Shown here: one piece after another, positions 18,688 to 35,435 of the stretch
Layout: each line of letters starts with the position of its first letter
Numbering within the stretch: position 1 is the first letter of the stretch
The notes under the pieces: model-generated
What the model saw: the letters and a program-made list of their open reading frames with translations, nothing else
Database searches by the model: none
Told to the model about the DNA's origin: nothing
Made by a program: the position numbers and the translations under genes
From: Chrysomallon squamiferum
Lineage: Eukaryota; Mollusca; Gastropoda; Neomphalida; Peltospiridae
Direction: 5' to 3'
DNA: 57,500 nucleotides
NCBI GenBank assembly: GCA_012295275.1
Contig: CM022669.1
Span: 12,695,172-12,752,671, forward strand

Positions 18688-19569
18688 TAATAATAATAAT
18701 AATAACAGTGTAGCATCAGTATCTGTCGAAACATCATCGACGGTGATATTTTCTTAGTAGTTCTACCATTTGTACTAGTAGTGGCGTTAGTAGTAAAAGT
18801 AACAGTTGTAGTAATTGTATAACTTGTAGCAGCAGCAGTAGTAGTAGTACTAGTATTAGTAGTAATAAAAGTAAACTGGTAGTATTAATAGTAGTTGTAG
18901 TAACAGTAGAACAATAATAATGCTTAAAATAATAGAAATCGTAGAGACAAGAGTAGGTATGGTAGATACAAATAGCAACAGAGACAGAAACATTACACTA
19001 ATAACACTGGCAATAAAAATAAAAAAATAAAGAATTCGGGTAATAAACAAGAGAAGGAAAATAATAAAATGGATACTGCAGTAGGATTGAGTCGAAAATG
19101 AACAGGCATTTTTTTTTTCTTTTCTTTTCATTTTCACTTTTATCGCCACACAAATCCATATAAAGCCTTCGAAAATGACGACTGCAAAAATGTGGAAATC
19201 ATATTAAGCGTAAACTGGCAACATACATCTAACCTTAAATGGCAGAATGATACCGTAATTTGTAGTCGGTTAAGGAACGTTTCTAAGAAATAGTCGCTAA
19301 TTACGTTAGACTTTTCCCGAGAGACGTAACTCGGACCACGTTGTCTATCAAAGGCGTATTTTGTGTTTCTGTAATCCTGTTGAAGGCTTTAACTCTTTGT
19401 GGTAACATGATTTTGCTATCCGCCCTTGTCGAAGTAAATCAGTTAAATTACCATGCTCTTGTTTTTGGCTGGATCATTTTAAGAGCTCGAATACGGCCGT
19501 TTTTGACATTAAGTGCCTTGTCGGACTGTGTCGTCTTACGAAATTAGTTATCGTCGATTGGAAAAAAAA

Positions 19570-19610
<41 letters not shown>

Positions 19611-19628
19611 TATTTTATATTCTTGAAA

Positions 19629-19662
<34 letters not shown>

Positions 19663-20055
19663 TTTTTGGTTTTTGTTTTGTTCGTGAAATATTGAAGAAA
19701 AATAAAGACCAATATTTCAAACTCAAGTTATTTTTTATTTACTTTCCAACTGGATTTACCGTAGAGAATTCGCCACCAAAAAAAGAAAAATATGCTAGAT
19801 ACTAATTTTTTTTTAATTCCGAATAAAAATTTCGAAACAGTCATTACTGCTGCAGATGGCAGACGAAATAAAAGATTATTTAAAAAAATTATTTCTATAT
19901 TCGAATTCATCAAATAAAAATTAAAATGAGAAGCAATGCAGAGTTTAATCAGTAACACGATTACAGTTCCTGCAGCATAGGTGTTCCCGAAAACCTCTCT
20001 AGAGAACACAAACATAGATAAATAAACAGACATACATCCACAAATCTATACACAT

Positions 20056-22977
<2,922 letters not shown>

Positions 22978-23240
22978 AGTAATGAACATGTTAGCTTTTT
23001 TTCTAACTAATATATGTTTTACATTTCTTTCTGAAAAATGTATGTTACATTTTTTCTGAGTAATGTATGTGTTACATTTTTTTCTGATAATGTGTGTTAC
23101 ATTTTTTCTGAGTAATATGTTACATTTTTTTTCTGAACAATGTTTGTACTACATTTTTTTCTGAATAATCTATGTGTTACTTTTTTTTTTTAGTAATGAT
23201 CTGTTACGTTTTTCCCCTGAACAATGTACTGTTACTGTTT
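22978..23240 (+). repeat. Minisatellite, about 30-37 bp units (TTACATTTTTTCTGAGTAAT)
   Basis: About seven diverged head-to-tail units, each with a TTAC start, a T run, CTGA(A/G) and an AATGT segment. Unit length varies mainly in the T run. Confidence 0.85.
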
Positions 23241-23394
23241 CTTTATTAACAAATGCTGTCACATTTCGTTTGTTAGTAATGTTTTCTTTTTTATTGTTTT
23301 CTATTCAGTGAGATGCCGTTATATTTAAGTACATTCTCAGTTTTATTGCTTAATTATAAAATTATACAGATACAATTTGTTTCCAAGAAACATA

Positions 23395-23730
23395 CTGTAA
23401 CTGTTTTATATCTTTGTAACGTAGAATGACTGTTTATATCTTTGTAACGTAGACTAACTGGTTATATCTTTGTAATGTAGAGTAACTGTTTACATCTTTG
23501 TAAATTTGGTTACATCTTTGTAACGTAGAGTAACTCTACATCTTTGTAAAGTCGAGTAAGTGGTTATATATTTGCATTGTAGAGTAACTGTTTATGTCTT
23601 TGTAACGTACAGCAACTGAGTATGTCTTTGTAACGTAAAGTAACTGTTTATTACGTCTTTTGTAACGTAGAGTAACTGTTTATATCTTTGTAACGTAGAG
23701 TAACTGTTTATATCTTTGTAACGTAGTTAT
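23395..23730 (+). repeat. Minisatellite, about 28 bp units (ATATCTTTGTAACGTAGAGT)
   Basis: About a dozen tandem units combining AACTGTTTATATCTTT with GTAACGTAGAGT. The last two units are almost identical to each other while earlier ones are diverged or shortened. The array starts 155 bases after the preceding minisatellite. Confidence 0.92.
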
Positions 23731-24608
23731 ATAAGATACTGTCACCGAACATCTTACGTATATTCTTCTCATTTATGAAATAAATACACCCACGAAATAA
23801 AGAACATGTTATATATTTAAATGCATTCGATAAGATTAAAGTACAGATCGTTAAGCGTCGTCAAGGGGGACATTTGACTGGCAAGTTTACTGATTTCACA
23901 GACTCTGTGAGAATAAGTTTTATTTTTGTATTGTCCTTCATACCTATCCTAGACTGTAATTCGTTTATTATAGCAAAGTGTTTATAATGACACTCATACA
24001 ATTCTCGACTGACTCGTTACAATTTATGTGCATTTTATAAATTACTATTCTGTATTCCATTTCGTGTTTGAACTATGTTCATTCTGTAAAAGATGTCTTT
24101 TTATTATCTTTTTTTACTATAATATTTTTTACTATAATACTTTTTACTAGCATTTTTAGCCAGTCACCCAGTACTGAAATGCTTTTCGTTTTCGTTCATA
24201 GCTATTCAACATTAATGAAGTTTATAATGCACACACTCATTACCCGTTCCAGAGAGTGCGCCATAAATTTTTAAATGAGAGTTTGTTGTACGTACTTTTT
24301 TAATCCGTGTATAAATGCTCAACCCACCCTAGCAATAATAAAAAACAAAAAAAACAACAACAAACAAACTTGTTTGCAGTTTTTTTCTCAAGTCATTATT
24401 GTTATGCGAAAGCCATAATTATGTTTGACACTTAATAACCGCTAATATAGTGTTTAAAAGATATTCCTTCCTTCATTCTTTAATAAAAAAATTCTCATGG
24501 AACTAAGGACTACAGTGATGAATTTTTCGGACTGATATTTTACTGCCAAAATGAACCATTATGTTCTAGTATTCTTTAAAAAATAATATAAAATAATAAT
24601 AATTACAA

Positions 24609-24666
<58 letters not shown>

Positions 24667-27600
24667 TAATAATAAAAAAATAATAATAATAAAAAAAATA
24701 AAATAAAATAAATAATGGGTTAATAACGATTTAAAAAAATCTTTAATTCTCATGCATTTTATAAGTTCTCAGTTTACAAACTGATATTATGCACATCGCA
24801 GATTCGCATATATAAATGAAGAGTCGCAGAGAAATACAAGAACAAATATTAAAACGGTCTTATGTGGTTCTGCTGGGTATGAAAGTAGTTACGTCTTGAA
24901 GCAATTCAAGCAAGATAAAGTATATTTTTGTTGCACTCTTGGGACCCTTATCAGACTCTGTTGAATATTTTAATGGACCTTTATTTGTCTTCGTATCTCC
25001 ACTTGGCACGCGATGTCATAATTTGATTAAATTCCGTTGATCTAGGATTTAGAAAGAAATAGAGAGACAAAATTAAATAGAAAGACGCATGCACAAGCAT
25101 TTCTACACGCCCCTACAAACTCATACACGCACACATATGCTTTTAAAAATAATTGTGTGTGTATGTATATATGTATGTATGAATATATGTACATGTTACA
25201 TAAATGTGCGGATGTATGTGTGTGTTTCTGTGTATATTTATGAATTTATACATACACAATTAGGTGTATGTATATCTTATAAAAAAAAAAAAAAAAAAAA
25301 AAATACCAGAAGTAGCTTTAATAGGAGAGAAATTATATACAAACAAACAAACAAACAAACAACAACAAAAAATAGAAGAACAAAAATTCTGTTTCTAGGT
25401 TGTGGCATTCGGCTGAAACTTAGACATTTTTGACAGAAAACATCAAAGATGGAGATGTATACAAGTTTAATTTCAAATAGCTGAGTTCCTGTTGTATTAT
25501 TGTTAATCCAAAGGGCAATTTACGAGTCTTAACCATTTGATCTTACTGTTAACAGAGCGACAAAGTAACATATTTCGGGCAAAATTGACATAATTCGTGT
25601 TCTCCATCCTCCGACAATAATGGACGGCAGCAGAGCTTTTTTCGACTTATTTCAGTCTATTTGTTAAAGTCAAAGAGCAAAACGAAGGAAGGAAGATATC
25701 GTGACAATTTCTGAAAGAAATCCAATTTGGTTTGTCGAAAACAACCCGTGTTTTGTCGCGGATCAATAACAATTTCTATATCAGCAAGACTTTTGAGTCA
25801 AATTTTATGTCCTAGGGTCATAAGTCATGCTGATTACAAAAGCTGATTTTACACGATGACGCCATAATGTGATGATTTCGACCACGCGAGATCTTTCAAA
25901 GAAATAAAGGAGTGGAGGAAAGCGCTTAGATTTATGGCGTTTAACAGCGAGAAAGCTTCGATTGCTTTACGTTGTGCTTTGAGTGGCTCAAAAACCGACA
26001 CCCTACCTCTTTTGGCACGCAAAGCCCATTCGGTTAAATGGGCATGTTTCTGAGGAAATTTACTCGTTCGTCTACAACGGAAGCGACTTTGTTTTCTGAC
26101 GAGGAATCTGTCATGCTTTGATTTCTCGCTGCACGATTAACAGGTGGGTGGAAACGAGCCATGACGGTAAAAGGATATCGCTGACAGATGCTATTACGAA
26201 GATTAACTCTGGCTGCGATGAATATTTTTTTTTATTTATTTTTTTTTTTTTTTTTTTTATAACCGATACATGACAGTCAAACAAACTTGATACTAAGTGA
26301 GGTTTTCTGACACTGAGGGCTTCAAGTTGCAATTTAGATCTCGACTTCGTTTGTGATTCCAGAACGAACACTCCAGCCCGGAAGATTCGCAAAACCGCTT
26401 GGTCGTTTTCTTTTTGAAAAATTTAAGAATGTTTATTCACTATTTACGCTGAAAGCCAGTCTTCCAGCGAGTTTTATTTCCTTCCTTATCACTCAGTCGT
26501 GACTAAGATATTTACATGTATTGATGGTTCGGATGTTTATTGGGATATAAAAAAAAAATGAAACTGGTATAAATAAAGGTATCTTTTAAAGGATTTGTGA
26601 TATAAGGAGATATATAAACGTGATGTAACATAAATACACAAAAGATATTTAGTGTCTGCATTCACCAAAACATGAATAAAAAATAAAATAAAAATAAAAA
26701 TACAAAACAAAAAGACGTAACCTTTATTAGAATAAGTAAGAAAAAGGAAAAAAATAAAAATAAAAAAATAAAAAATAAAAAAATAAAAATATATATATAT
26801 ATATATTCTTTTATTGCATTACAGTTTTAAATTAATTTATTTTCATTGTTTAACGAAGTAAAAAATGGTACGTATAAATGAGCTGTTAGTATAGTATATT
26901 TCATTTTAAGGATTATATAAAACAGAAGATATTTAAGTTTATATTAACAAGCATATATAACAAACACATTATAATATTATGGATAATCAAAGAAAACAAA
27001 TTACGAATCAAATTTTATGATAATCGTAATATTCTGTGGCTGATATCATATTTTTCTAATGTCACTAAAATTAGTAAACTAAACTAAACAAAAAACCCCA
27101 AACTATTAAAACTGCAAGGCAAAGCTAAATGCTAGAGTAACCGTTCTTTTCTACATAACTCTTCAGCCACATAGCTTCGCGCGTTTAAACTGCCATTGTA
27201 AATATTAGTCGTCTGCTTGCAAACTCTTTGCGTTTCGCTTCGGGTTAGACACTGCCCGAAAACGTTACGGACTGTGCTCAAGAATGCGCTGAATCCTAAC
27301 TTGAAAAACATTTGGCGACATCCAAGTAGTCTCTAAGGTTCTCGAGAGTTCCAGGAAAAGACGTATGCCCTTCGGACTGTTGAAACAACCGTCAGATATG
27401 ATATTTACGTAGTTGATCCGCTCAGGGCTGGTGAAGAACGCTCCTGATAGCACGATTACTCTCACACGAGCCCTGAAATCTCTCTCCGGGCGAAGCACGA
27501 ATTACTGCCGTGTTGTCGGGTTGAGGAGAGGGTTCAATTCCTTCGATAATTATCTGTGTCCTCGGGGAAGTGTCAAACATCGCAGAGCAGACGATTGGGG

Positions 27601-28341
27601 AATCATTTATAATAACACTGGGAAAATTCGTCCAGTGTCAAGACTAATAATAATAATTTGAAAGAAAATGAACCAAAAAAAAAAAAAAAAAAAAAAACCT
27701 CCCAAAACAACAAACAAATTTTTTTAAAATAAAACAACAAAATTCATCCAAACACCTGTCTTGTTATTAAACTGCGAAATATTATTCATTTTAATAGTTA
27801 TATTTAAATTTAAATTATATTACATACTTCAAAAATAGATTTCTTCTCACTATTTTTGTTCTTGTTATTTTCTTCTTCCCGTACGTTAAGGTTTCAAAAT
27901 ATTGATTTAGAATATCTATCTAGTATCTATCTCTGTTTCTGTCCTTTTCTCCTTTTGTCTGCCCATCTACCGATTTACCTTCTCTCTGACACACACATAC
28001 AGACACCCACAGACATAGTCAGAGAGTTGTATAGCTTCGAACACAGACATTTGAAAAACAAAAGGAAATTGTGTTAAGACATAAGTAGTGTTATCACTGA
28101 CTAATGAAGCTGTTTTTAAGGAAAAACAAAATGAAAAACCAATTGGAAAAATAAAAGAACTTTTGATATGTTCTCAATAACTTTAGCAATTTCACTGTAC
28201 GTGACTAAAATAAGTAAGTAAGTATCTAAGAAAGAAAGTTAGACATTTATTGTTTGCCGAGAGAAAAAAAAAATTAATAAACAAACAAACAAGCGAATGA
28301 ATGAATGAAAGAAAGAATAAATAAATTTATGAATAGATTTA

Positions 28342-28380
<39 letters not shown>

Positions 28381-29401
28381 ATTAAAAAGTGATAATATAA
28401 CAGAATAAACTAAAAAAAAACATTTAAGTCTGAATGTCAAACAAAAATAAAATTCTTATATATTAAATTCTTATCTGTTATGTAACAACAATCTCAACAA
28501 CAACAACAACAAATAATAATAATAATAACAGTAATATTTCTTTTTCTACGTTGCAGACATTTTTGTATTTAACATATTTTCACTTTCGAGCCGCTTAACC
28601 CAAGAAACCATGTAAATTCCAATAACTGGAAAATTGATTCATTCTAGTGCAAAGCCTTAAGCGGGAACAAGTGTTCCTTGTAAGTTTTCATTGATATCGT
28701 TCTAACCTTTGAGGTTTTTTTTGTTTTATGGTGCCACGGTGATATAGCTCATTGCTGTTCTTGAAGGTTTTCAGTACCGTATTCGTTAACGAGTCTGCGT
28801 GTGATTTTGACCAATGAGAGGGGAGGAAACATAATCATCATGGACAATTAACCGGAAAGATGAACAAATCAATTAGGAAGACGAACCATCGCTAGAAAAC
28901 AGAGAAAATCGGTTAGTTTGGAAATGCTAATAGCAATAACAGTCTTAGCAATAATTATATACTTTTACATTAAAGGTATGTGTAAAATGTAACTAGGCAA
29001 AAGGGTCTTTGAAAATACCAATACCTGTCTAATTAGTGATAATCCACGAGTTTGAAGTCTTCCGTTCAAATAAACATTGTAATTTTATATTCTTTTTAAT
29101 CACAGTATATTTTGAATAGTTTTCATTCCACAGTTTTATAATAATTACGTACAGTCACAGATTACCAGAGCGCATTTTCAACCATAATTTACTAACTTCA
29201 GTTCTGAAGACTATTTCTATATGCTTTCCAGGTTAAACTTTTTAAATATATTTTTCAAGATATGCCATTGTATGTAAATAATTGGGAAAACACTAAAGGC
29301 ATGCTGTTCTTTTAATATTATTTATTGTAATAGTGGGTGAAAATGGTGATACATCATTCTGGGTACTGCATTCTTGTGATGTCTGTTTCGCTTGCCCACT
29401 T
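23731..29401. other. Gene-free DNA with scattered microsatellites
   Basis: It contains (AAT)n at 24609-24695, GT/TATG-like DNA at 25145-25260, an A run (25281-25302), T runs (26226-26258), A-rich (26680-26800) and an AC tract (28346-28374). Balanced-composition patches at 25490-26130 and 27130-27620 show no convincing exon; the second contains a lone B-box-like GGTTCAATTCC. Confidence 0.6.
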
Positions 29402-29541
29402 CCAAAAGAACCTCTGCAAGAATGTGGGCTGAATGAAATATCTTTTGAAATATTAATTATCTGTCTTTTCAGTTGCGTTTTCTTCTTTATCACGACCAAT
29501 AAGAATGTAGAAGTCAGAGGAGCTGAAAAATGTTTTTCTTA
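29402..29541 (+). repeat. Copy A of a diverged duplicated segment (open frame)
   Basis: Part of a 68-codon open frame. The block KEPLQECGLNEISFEILI recurs as EEPLQECGLNEMSFETLI at 30537. Similarity extends past the block to about AAGAATGTAGAAGTCAGAGG. No family was recognised; it could be a pair of exon relics or a transposon piece. Confidence 0.6.
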
Positions 29542-30536
29542 GTTTGTTGATGGAGTTTGTTTAAAAGACGGAGAAATGAATTGCATGGTATATCATTGGC
29601 AGATCCTCATCTGCGCCTTTCTGATAGATCCATAGCCACTGTTTTGTTAACGCTGACCTAGGCATGTTAAAAATAGTGTGTACCATTAGAATGGTAAAAT
29701 GACCGATACAAAAGCTACCGTTCTATTTTTTTCCCATCCACCCTTGCATTCATCTAGACGTTGTTGTTTTTTGTTCGTTTTTTTTTTTTTTTTTTTTTTT
29801 ATATCGAACCTTTCAAAACTTACATGTGAACCATATCAATCAATATTAAATAAAGGACGTTCTAAAATAGTTATTGTGGCTTTAAATGATTTCAGTTACT
29901 TTTAAATATGCGTTGTAAGTTAGACATGCAGTTCATTAAATAAACAGGTCTTCGAGTTTCTCAAACAACATGAAAAGAAAATCCATCACTAATGGAACTG
30001 GCGTCAAATCACTTTTCTTCAGTGTCTTTTATCGTAACTCAGCAGTAAATGGCGCCGTTTCTGTCACAGGAGATACTAACATTAGCTTTTATTTTCTTCA
30101 TTTTTCATATATATATTTTCAAAATATTAAATTAAAAGTCAAACTATTTACAGTTTTGATGTTGCTGAAATCTAAAGTGCACGTTACTGTCATCTTTCGT
30201 ACCAATGCATTAAAATCCAAAGTATTACAAATGTTAAAGAATTTGTATGTTATAATGTTCATATCACTCGGTAAACAATAACAGTATGAAAGGCTTATAA
30301 TTTTCTCTTTTTTGTATTTTAACCATCCATTGTAAGTGTGACGTGCCTTACACAGATTCAGAAAAGATGACAATATTAGTGCCAGTTTTAATATATATAT
30401 AAATATATCAGTTATGGTCAACTGACATCATGAATTGTTACCGAATATTTATTTAGCGTTATGCACAATTATTTGCAGAGTTATTTAATTATTACCGTTA
30501 GTAATGTCATGACCTCAGTTTTATTGTCGTGTTTCT

Positions 30537-30680
30537 GAAGAACCATTACAAGAATGTGGACTGAATGAAATGTCTTTTGAAACGTTAATTAATTGTCTTT
30601 TCACGGTTTTTTTTTCTTTATCAGTAAAATAACGCTTTGCATGACTGACAAGAAGGTGAAAATCTGGTGAGTACGAAACT
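30537..30680 (+). repeat. Copy B of a diverged duplicated segment
   Basis: It carries CTGAATGAAAT and flanking sequence matching copy A over about 90-130 bases with small indels. The frame stays open from about 30516 to a TAA near 30631. Copies are about 1.13 kb apart in the same orientation. Confidence 0.6.
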
Positions 30681-33600
30681 GTTATTTCCTCACATCATGA
30701 ATTATTAATCCTATTGGCAGCTATTCAACGTTATAAATTACTATCAGTATTTACTATCAATAGTTATAAAACGTCATTTAATAATATAGGGTCCATTACG
30801 TTAATGTAATGTAACACGTTCAAATTATCAGATATTGTTTAATGTTATAAATTCACATAGCGGTTTGAAGTAAATTTACGTTAGAAAGTATTATTGGATG
30901 GGAGTTGCTAGACGACTTATAAATGATTCAAGAGAAATTTTAATAATTAGTTATATGAAAGTTTTTAAGTTTTTATATTTCATGTTAAAGAAAAAACACC
31001 TTTAAATATAACATCAAAATTCATGGCTTTTAAAACAAAATACAGTATGTTTGGGTTTAGACTTGTATATTTTAAAGTAAAAAAAAAACCCAAACAACTT
31101 CTGTAAACCAGTGGTTCTTTCAGCTTCCGATGTTTTCTTTTCACTTGCTATTAAACCATATTTCAAGGCAAAAAAACATGAAAATCTAGTCTGTGGAATT
31201 CGGATTCCATTCCCGCTCGTTTTGACCCTAATTGAATATGAGATACGTAAAATTATTCTTGTACTAAAATACATACCTGTGGTGTAGCATTTCAGGGCTG
31301 CGCATTTCTCGTTTGCAGGAACGTACAACTTGGGGAAGTGATCATGACATTTTAATTAGTTACATAAGCAGTTCAGTAATATCTGTGCAACTATTCCTGT
31401 AATGAAATCGTAATCGTTTAGCTGCGTTCACCTGTCTTTCATGATTAGGATTTGGTTGCATAATAAATAATTAAAGAGAGAAAACAACTATTTCGTGTAC
31501 AAGTCAGTTAACTCGACTCAGGGTGGAGTTCTAACTGTGTTGTACAGTCTATAAATTTTAATTATTTGTTGTTTTTGTAATTATTTGTTTTTAATGAAAT
31601 TATGCATAATGCAGTGATTATTATTAGAATTCGGAACCGTGTGTGTGTGTGTGTGTTACTATTTATTATTATTGTTAATGCTGTTATTATTATTGTTACT
31701 GCTGTTGTTGTTATTGCTGATTTCGTTGTTATTATTAGTATTATTATAGTTGTTGTTGTTATTATTATTATTATTATTATTAACAATATTGTTGCTATTG
31801 TTGTTAGATATTTTCTAAAGCAGTGGGCAACAATTTTTGTTTTTTATAAATTACGTTTAAACACAGGGTTATACTAATATGTATAAGTCGATTAAAATCA
31901 TTAATTCTTGTAGTATATTCATTTTTTAATATAGCTATCTATCTATCTATCTATCTATCTATCCATCTATCTATCTATCTATCTATTACACACTTACAAT
32001 TTCCACGTGTTTTAAAGTAAGTGCTTAAAACAGCAATAACAACAATAAAAAAACCTAAAAACATTTTTAAAAATGCCATCCACAGTAACAACCACTTTAA
32101 CCGCAATCATCATCACATTGACTGAACTGACTAATTTTTCATTCGAAATGCTTTCTCCGGAATGCTACAGCGCTAGCTAAACGCGTTAACGATCATCAGT
32201 AAAATATTACTTATGTTCTCAAACAAAATAATGACTTTCTCATTCGACTGGAAAGACATTACATAATTTTTATCAACCGAGAACATCCCGGGCTTCTTCA
32301 GCCATAAAACAAGATGCAGATCCACCGCACGCTTTTTCGAAATCGCTTTCGTAAGAAGAGTTACTTCCCCACTATGAAATTGCGGTTACGTCATAGTGTG
32401 CCGCTTCTCGTCATGACATGTCACACATTAGTGACAAATACTTTCCCCATTATCAGGCTGCTAATTCAGCTACCTAGTAATAAGCACATACTTGTCGGTT
32501 TCTATATATTTAGATGGTGTCTAATTGCAGATGTTTCCTTTTTGATTTTTTTTATCTCTCTCGCTTTTTTTTTTTTTTTTTTTTTCATTTGGCTGTATTT
32601 GGCCTCTTGTGGCGTGCTTTTGTGTTTGCATATATATATTATTTTTTTTCTAATACGATATTTAACATTTTCTAGTTTCTTTGGTTTGTGTTTATATATA
32701 ACAAATGCACTAATATTTACATATTTGACGAATAATAATAATATAAAATCTATATATTTTCTTTCTTCTATGTAGAATATTTTTCTTTTTCAATTTTTAC
32801 CTTTTTCGTTGGTTTTTTTAGTTTGTTTTTCACTTATTTTCCCCATTTCTTTATCTTTCCTTGTTTTTATTCTCATTTATTAGGAAATATTTGGTGATTT
32901 GTGTCACAAACTAATCTAATGCGACAGGAAAAGAAAAAATAAAAATAAAAAATCTCAAACCCACGCAAAGCGGAAATTGGTGTCATGCGCAGATAAGGTA
33001 AACAAATCCATAGTTACCTCCCTTCGATGTTTTCTCTAAGAATAAACCGACACAGCTGATGATCGTCTGCTGCAGAAAAATGAACGTCGACGGAATCTTG
33101 TAAAAACAAATATCTTCATCTAATCCAGAATAAAAAGAGCAAATTAACAATCATAATCATGGCATTTCCTCTTACACTGAACATATTTTCAAGGAATACG
33201 CATTCTAAAATTCTAGTATTTGTCTTTTTTCCCAATTCATTTGTTATATAAACAGTACCATCTTGGCACTGATACGCATCTTAAATGATCGCATATGAAA
33301 CGAATTTAAAACCGAACCACCAACGAAGAACTACGCTATTTGGGAAAAATAATATCCTGAAGATAAGGCATTGTTAACTAATTTAACAATGGAGGTAAAC
33401 AGATTTAAACAAATAACAAATAATTACTAAATGAATAAATGAAATAATGGTATATGTAATAATATAAAATAATACTAGCTATTTAACAGCATTAGAAAAT
33501 ATAAATAAATAAACAACAAATAAATAATAAATAAATGAAATACATATAATAGGCAGATGAATAAATGAAAAATGGAATATATAATATATAAATAATATTT

Positions 33601-33695
33601 ACAATTTAACAGTATTAGAAACATAAATAAATAAATAAATATGATAACTAAAGTAGTATTAACAACACAAATATGGTGTTATATAAAATATTATT

Positions 33696-33751
<56 letters not shown>

Positions 33752-34459
33752 TAACTCAATATTTTATTTTAATAAATAAAATAAACCAATCAGTTGATGA
33801 ATCTAGTCTGAAAGGAACAAAAAAAAAAAAAAAAAAAAAAACAATAATGAAGAAGAAGAAGAAAAGAACAAAACAAAGCAATAAAGAAGAAAACGAAAAA
33901 GAGCTAGCAGAAGAAACACAGGCAAGAAAAAAAAAAAAAAAAGTTAAAAGAAAAGTGTTTTGGTTTTGACAGGTACTCTCGCACCATAACGCTGATGTGA
34001 TTTCAGAACGAGGAAGTGACTACAGTTACGAAAGTCATTTAAACAGTCGTACTGTGCGTCTGTTTCGTGTTTTCTGGCTGAGGAATCTTGCTGTGTCTGC
34101 AATCATTACAGTCAATAAACTTCATTATTTATAAACATAAACGTCGTTGGAAAAATTTCCCTCTTGCAATAAACGTTTTAATGCCAAAACTCTCCTATAT
34201 ATATATATATATATATAAACATCAGCTTGTATTCATAACTGTATACACAGACATATTTACATACATGCATACATACACGCATACCTACATACACACATGC
34301 ATACACACATAAATAGATACAAACATATACATACATACATATGTACATTCATACATACGTATGTACATGCGTATAAACATGTAAACAATTTCTTGCGTAG
34401 AAGATGACCTACTAAAATGAACAAACAAATAAATAAATAAGGAAGCATGCTGATCAGTA

Positions 34460-34494
<35 letters not shown>

Positions 34495-34560
34495 AGACGC
34501 TGATTAATAGAGAGATATATTTATTATCCATGGTAAGTAAGCTTAAGTGTACAACTTTTA
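30681..34560. other. Gene-free DNA
   Basis: It contains TTA/GTT triplets (31618-31810), a (CTAT)n tract (31934-31985), a T run (32568-32585), a tandem duplication at 33430-33640, (AAT)n (33690-33750), A runs (33820-33840, 33929-33943), (ATAC)n-like DNA (34250-34380) and (AAAT)n (34459-34495). Confidence 0.6.
31934..31985 (+). repeat. (CTAT)n tetranucleotide repeat
   Basis: Tandem CTAT units with a single CCAT interruption. Confidence 0.93.
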
Positions 34561-34574
34561 GAAATTTAATCATT

Positions 34575-34925
34575 ATAAAAAGCGAGCACGGATTCACGAG
34601 GTCGCTTTCATAGCGAGTTTGCGGTGCTTTGCGCTGAAGCACACGACCGCTACGTGTTCCCGTCGAGCACTTTACTCATTACCGCGGATACTCCGGAATT
34701 AAGAACTACTTTGTCCGGCCGCAGTAACACAGCGGTCACTCGCGTCCGTTAATTGATCTCGAGGTTAGGTCTGAAGTACGGACTGTTATCCCGTTATCGA
34801 CACGCATCGAAAAAAAAAATCGAACCGGGGCCATATTCGGAACTTTTTCTTTAATTCCTGTGTTTACCTAACTCGATATAAACTGTGCAGCGACATAAAC
34901 CGAAGCGGTCCGGACGACAGATGAG
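34575..34925. other. CpG-dense stretch, possible promoter or tRNA-derived element
   Basis: CG dinucleotides are packed here (for example GCGGTGCTTTGCGC, CCGCGGATACTCCGG, GTCCGGCCGCAG), unlike almost all the rest of the window. The part GCAGTAACACAGCGGTCACT to CTCGAGGTTAGG looks loosely like a tRNA-derived head but lacks a good B box. It sits directly before an ATG-initiated ORF. Confidence 0.4.
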
Positions 34926-35318
34926 ATGAGGTTTTTCACAAGATGTTTGAGGAAGAAAGTGCCCGTCAGACACATTAAAATAAAGAATATTACCTCGCTT
35001 TGCGTTGTTATATTGATTACAAGCGAATCCCGAGACTTAAGACACGGTCATAACGGTGTTTTCGCGTGTTATGATTTCCTATCGTCGATATTGGAAATTA
35101 TTTCGTTTTGCTGTCGCTCGAGTAATCTTGATGTGATAATTCTTCGTGTAACTGACATAATTCTTCGCATGATTTGTATGTTTAGGTTGACTGTTCTAAA
35201 CATTTTTGAAGATAACGTTAGTGATTTGAGATTTACATTCGTAATACACACCTACGTACAAATTTTAAATGCATGTTTTTTTTTTTGTATTTATCAAATA
35301 CGCAAATATAATTTTTGA
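34926..35318 (+). CDS. Unassigned 130-codon ORF (doubtful)
   Basis: It is one of the longest ATG-to-stop frames in the window that is not mostly simple repeat. It starts MRFFTRCLRKKVPVRHIK, has hydrophobic stretches SLCVVILI and FLSSILEIISFCC, and ends just after a short T run. I recognise no family, and the sequence is AT-biased in a way that could leave frames open by chance. It lies just after a CpG-dense stretch, which is the only contextual support. It may equally be noncoding or part of a larger exon. Confidence 0.15.
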   Translation: MRFFTRCLRKKVPVRHIKIKNITSLCVVILITSESRDLRHGHNGVFACYDFLSSILEIISFCCRSSNLDVIILRVTDIILRMICMFRLTVLNIFEDNVSDLRFTFVIHTYVQILNACFFFCIYQIRKYNF

Positions 35319-35373
35319 AATAGTTTTACATGACATTATTTCTAAATTAAAAAATATAAATAAATATAAATAA

Positions 35374-35435
<62 letters not shown>

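Noticed and set aside
27413-27661. 82-codon frame and a B-box-like GGTTCAATTCC
   Set aside because: No A box at tRNA spacing, and overlapping open frames on both strands without family features.
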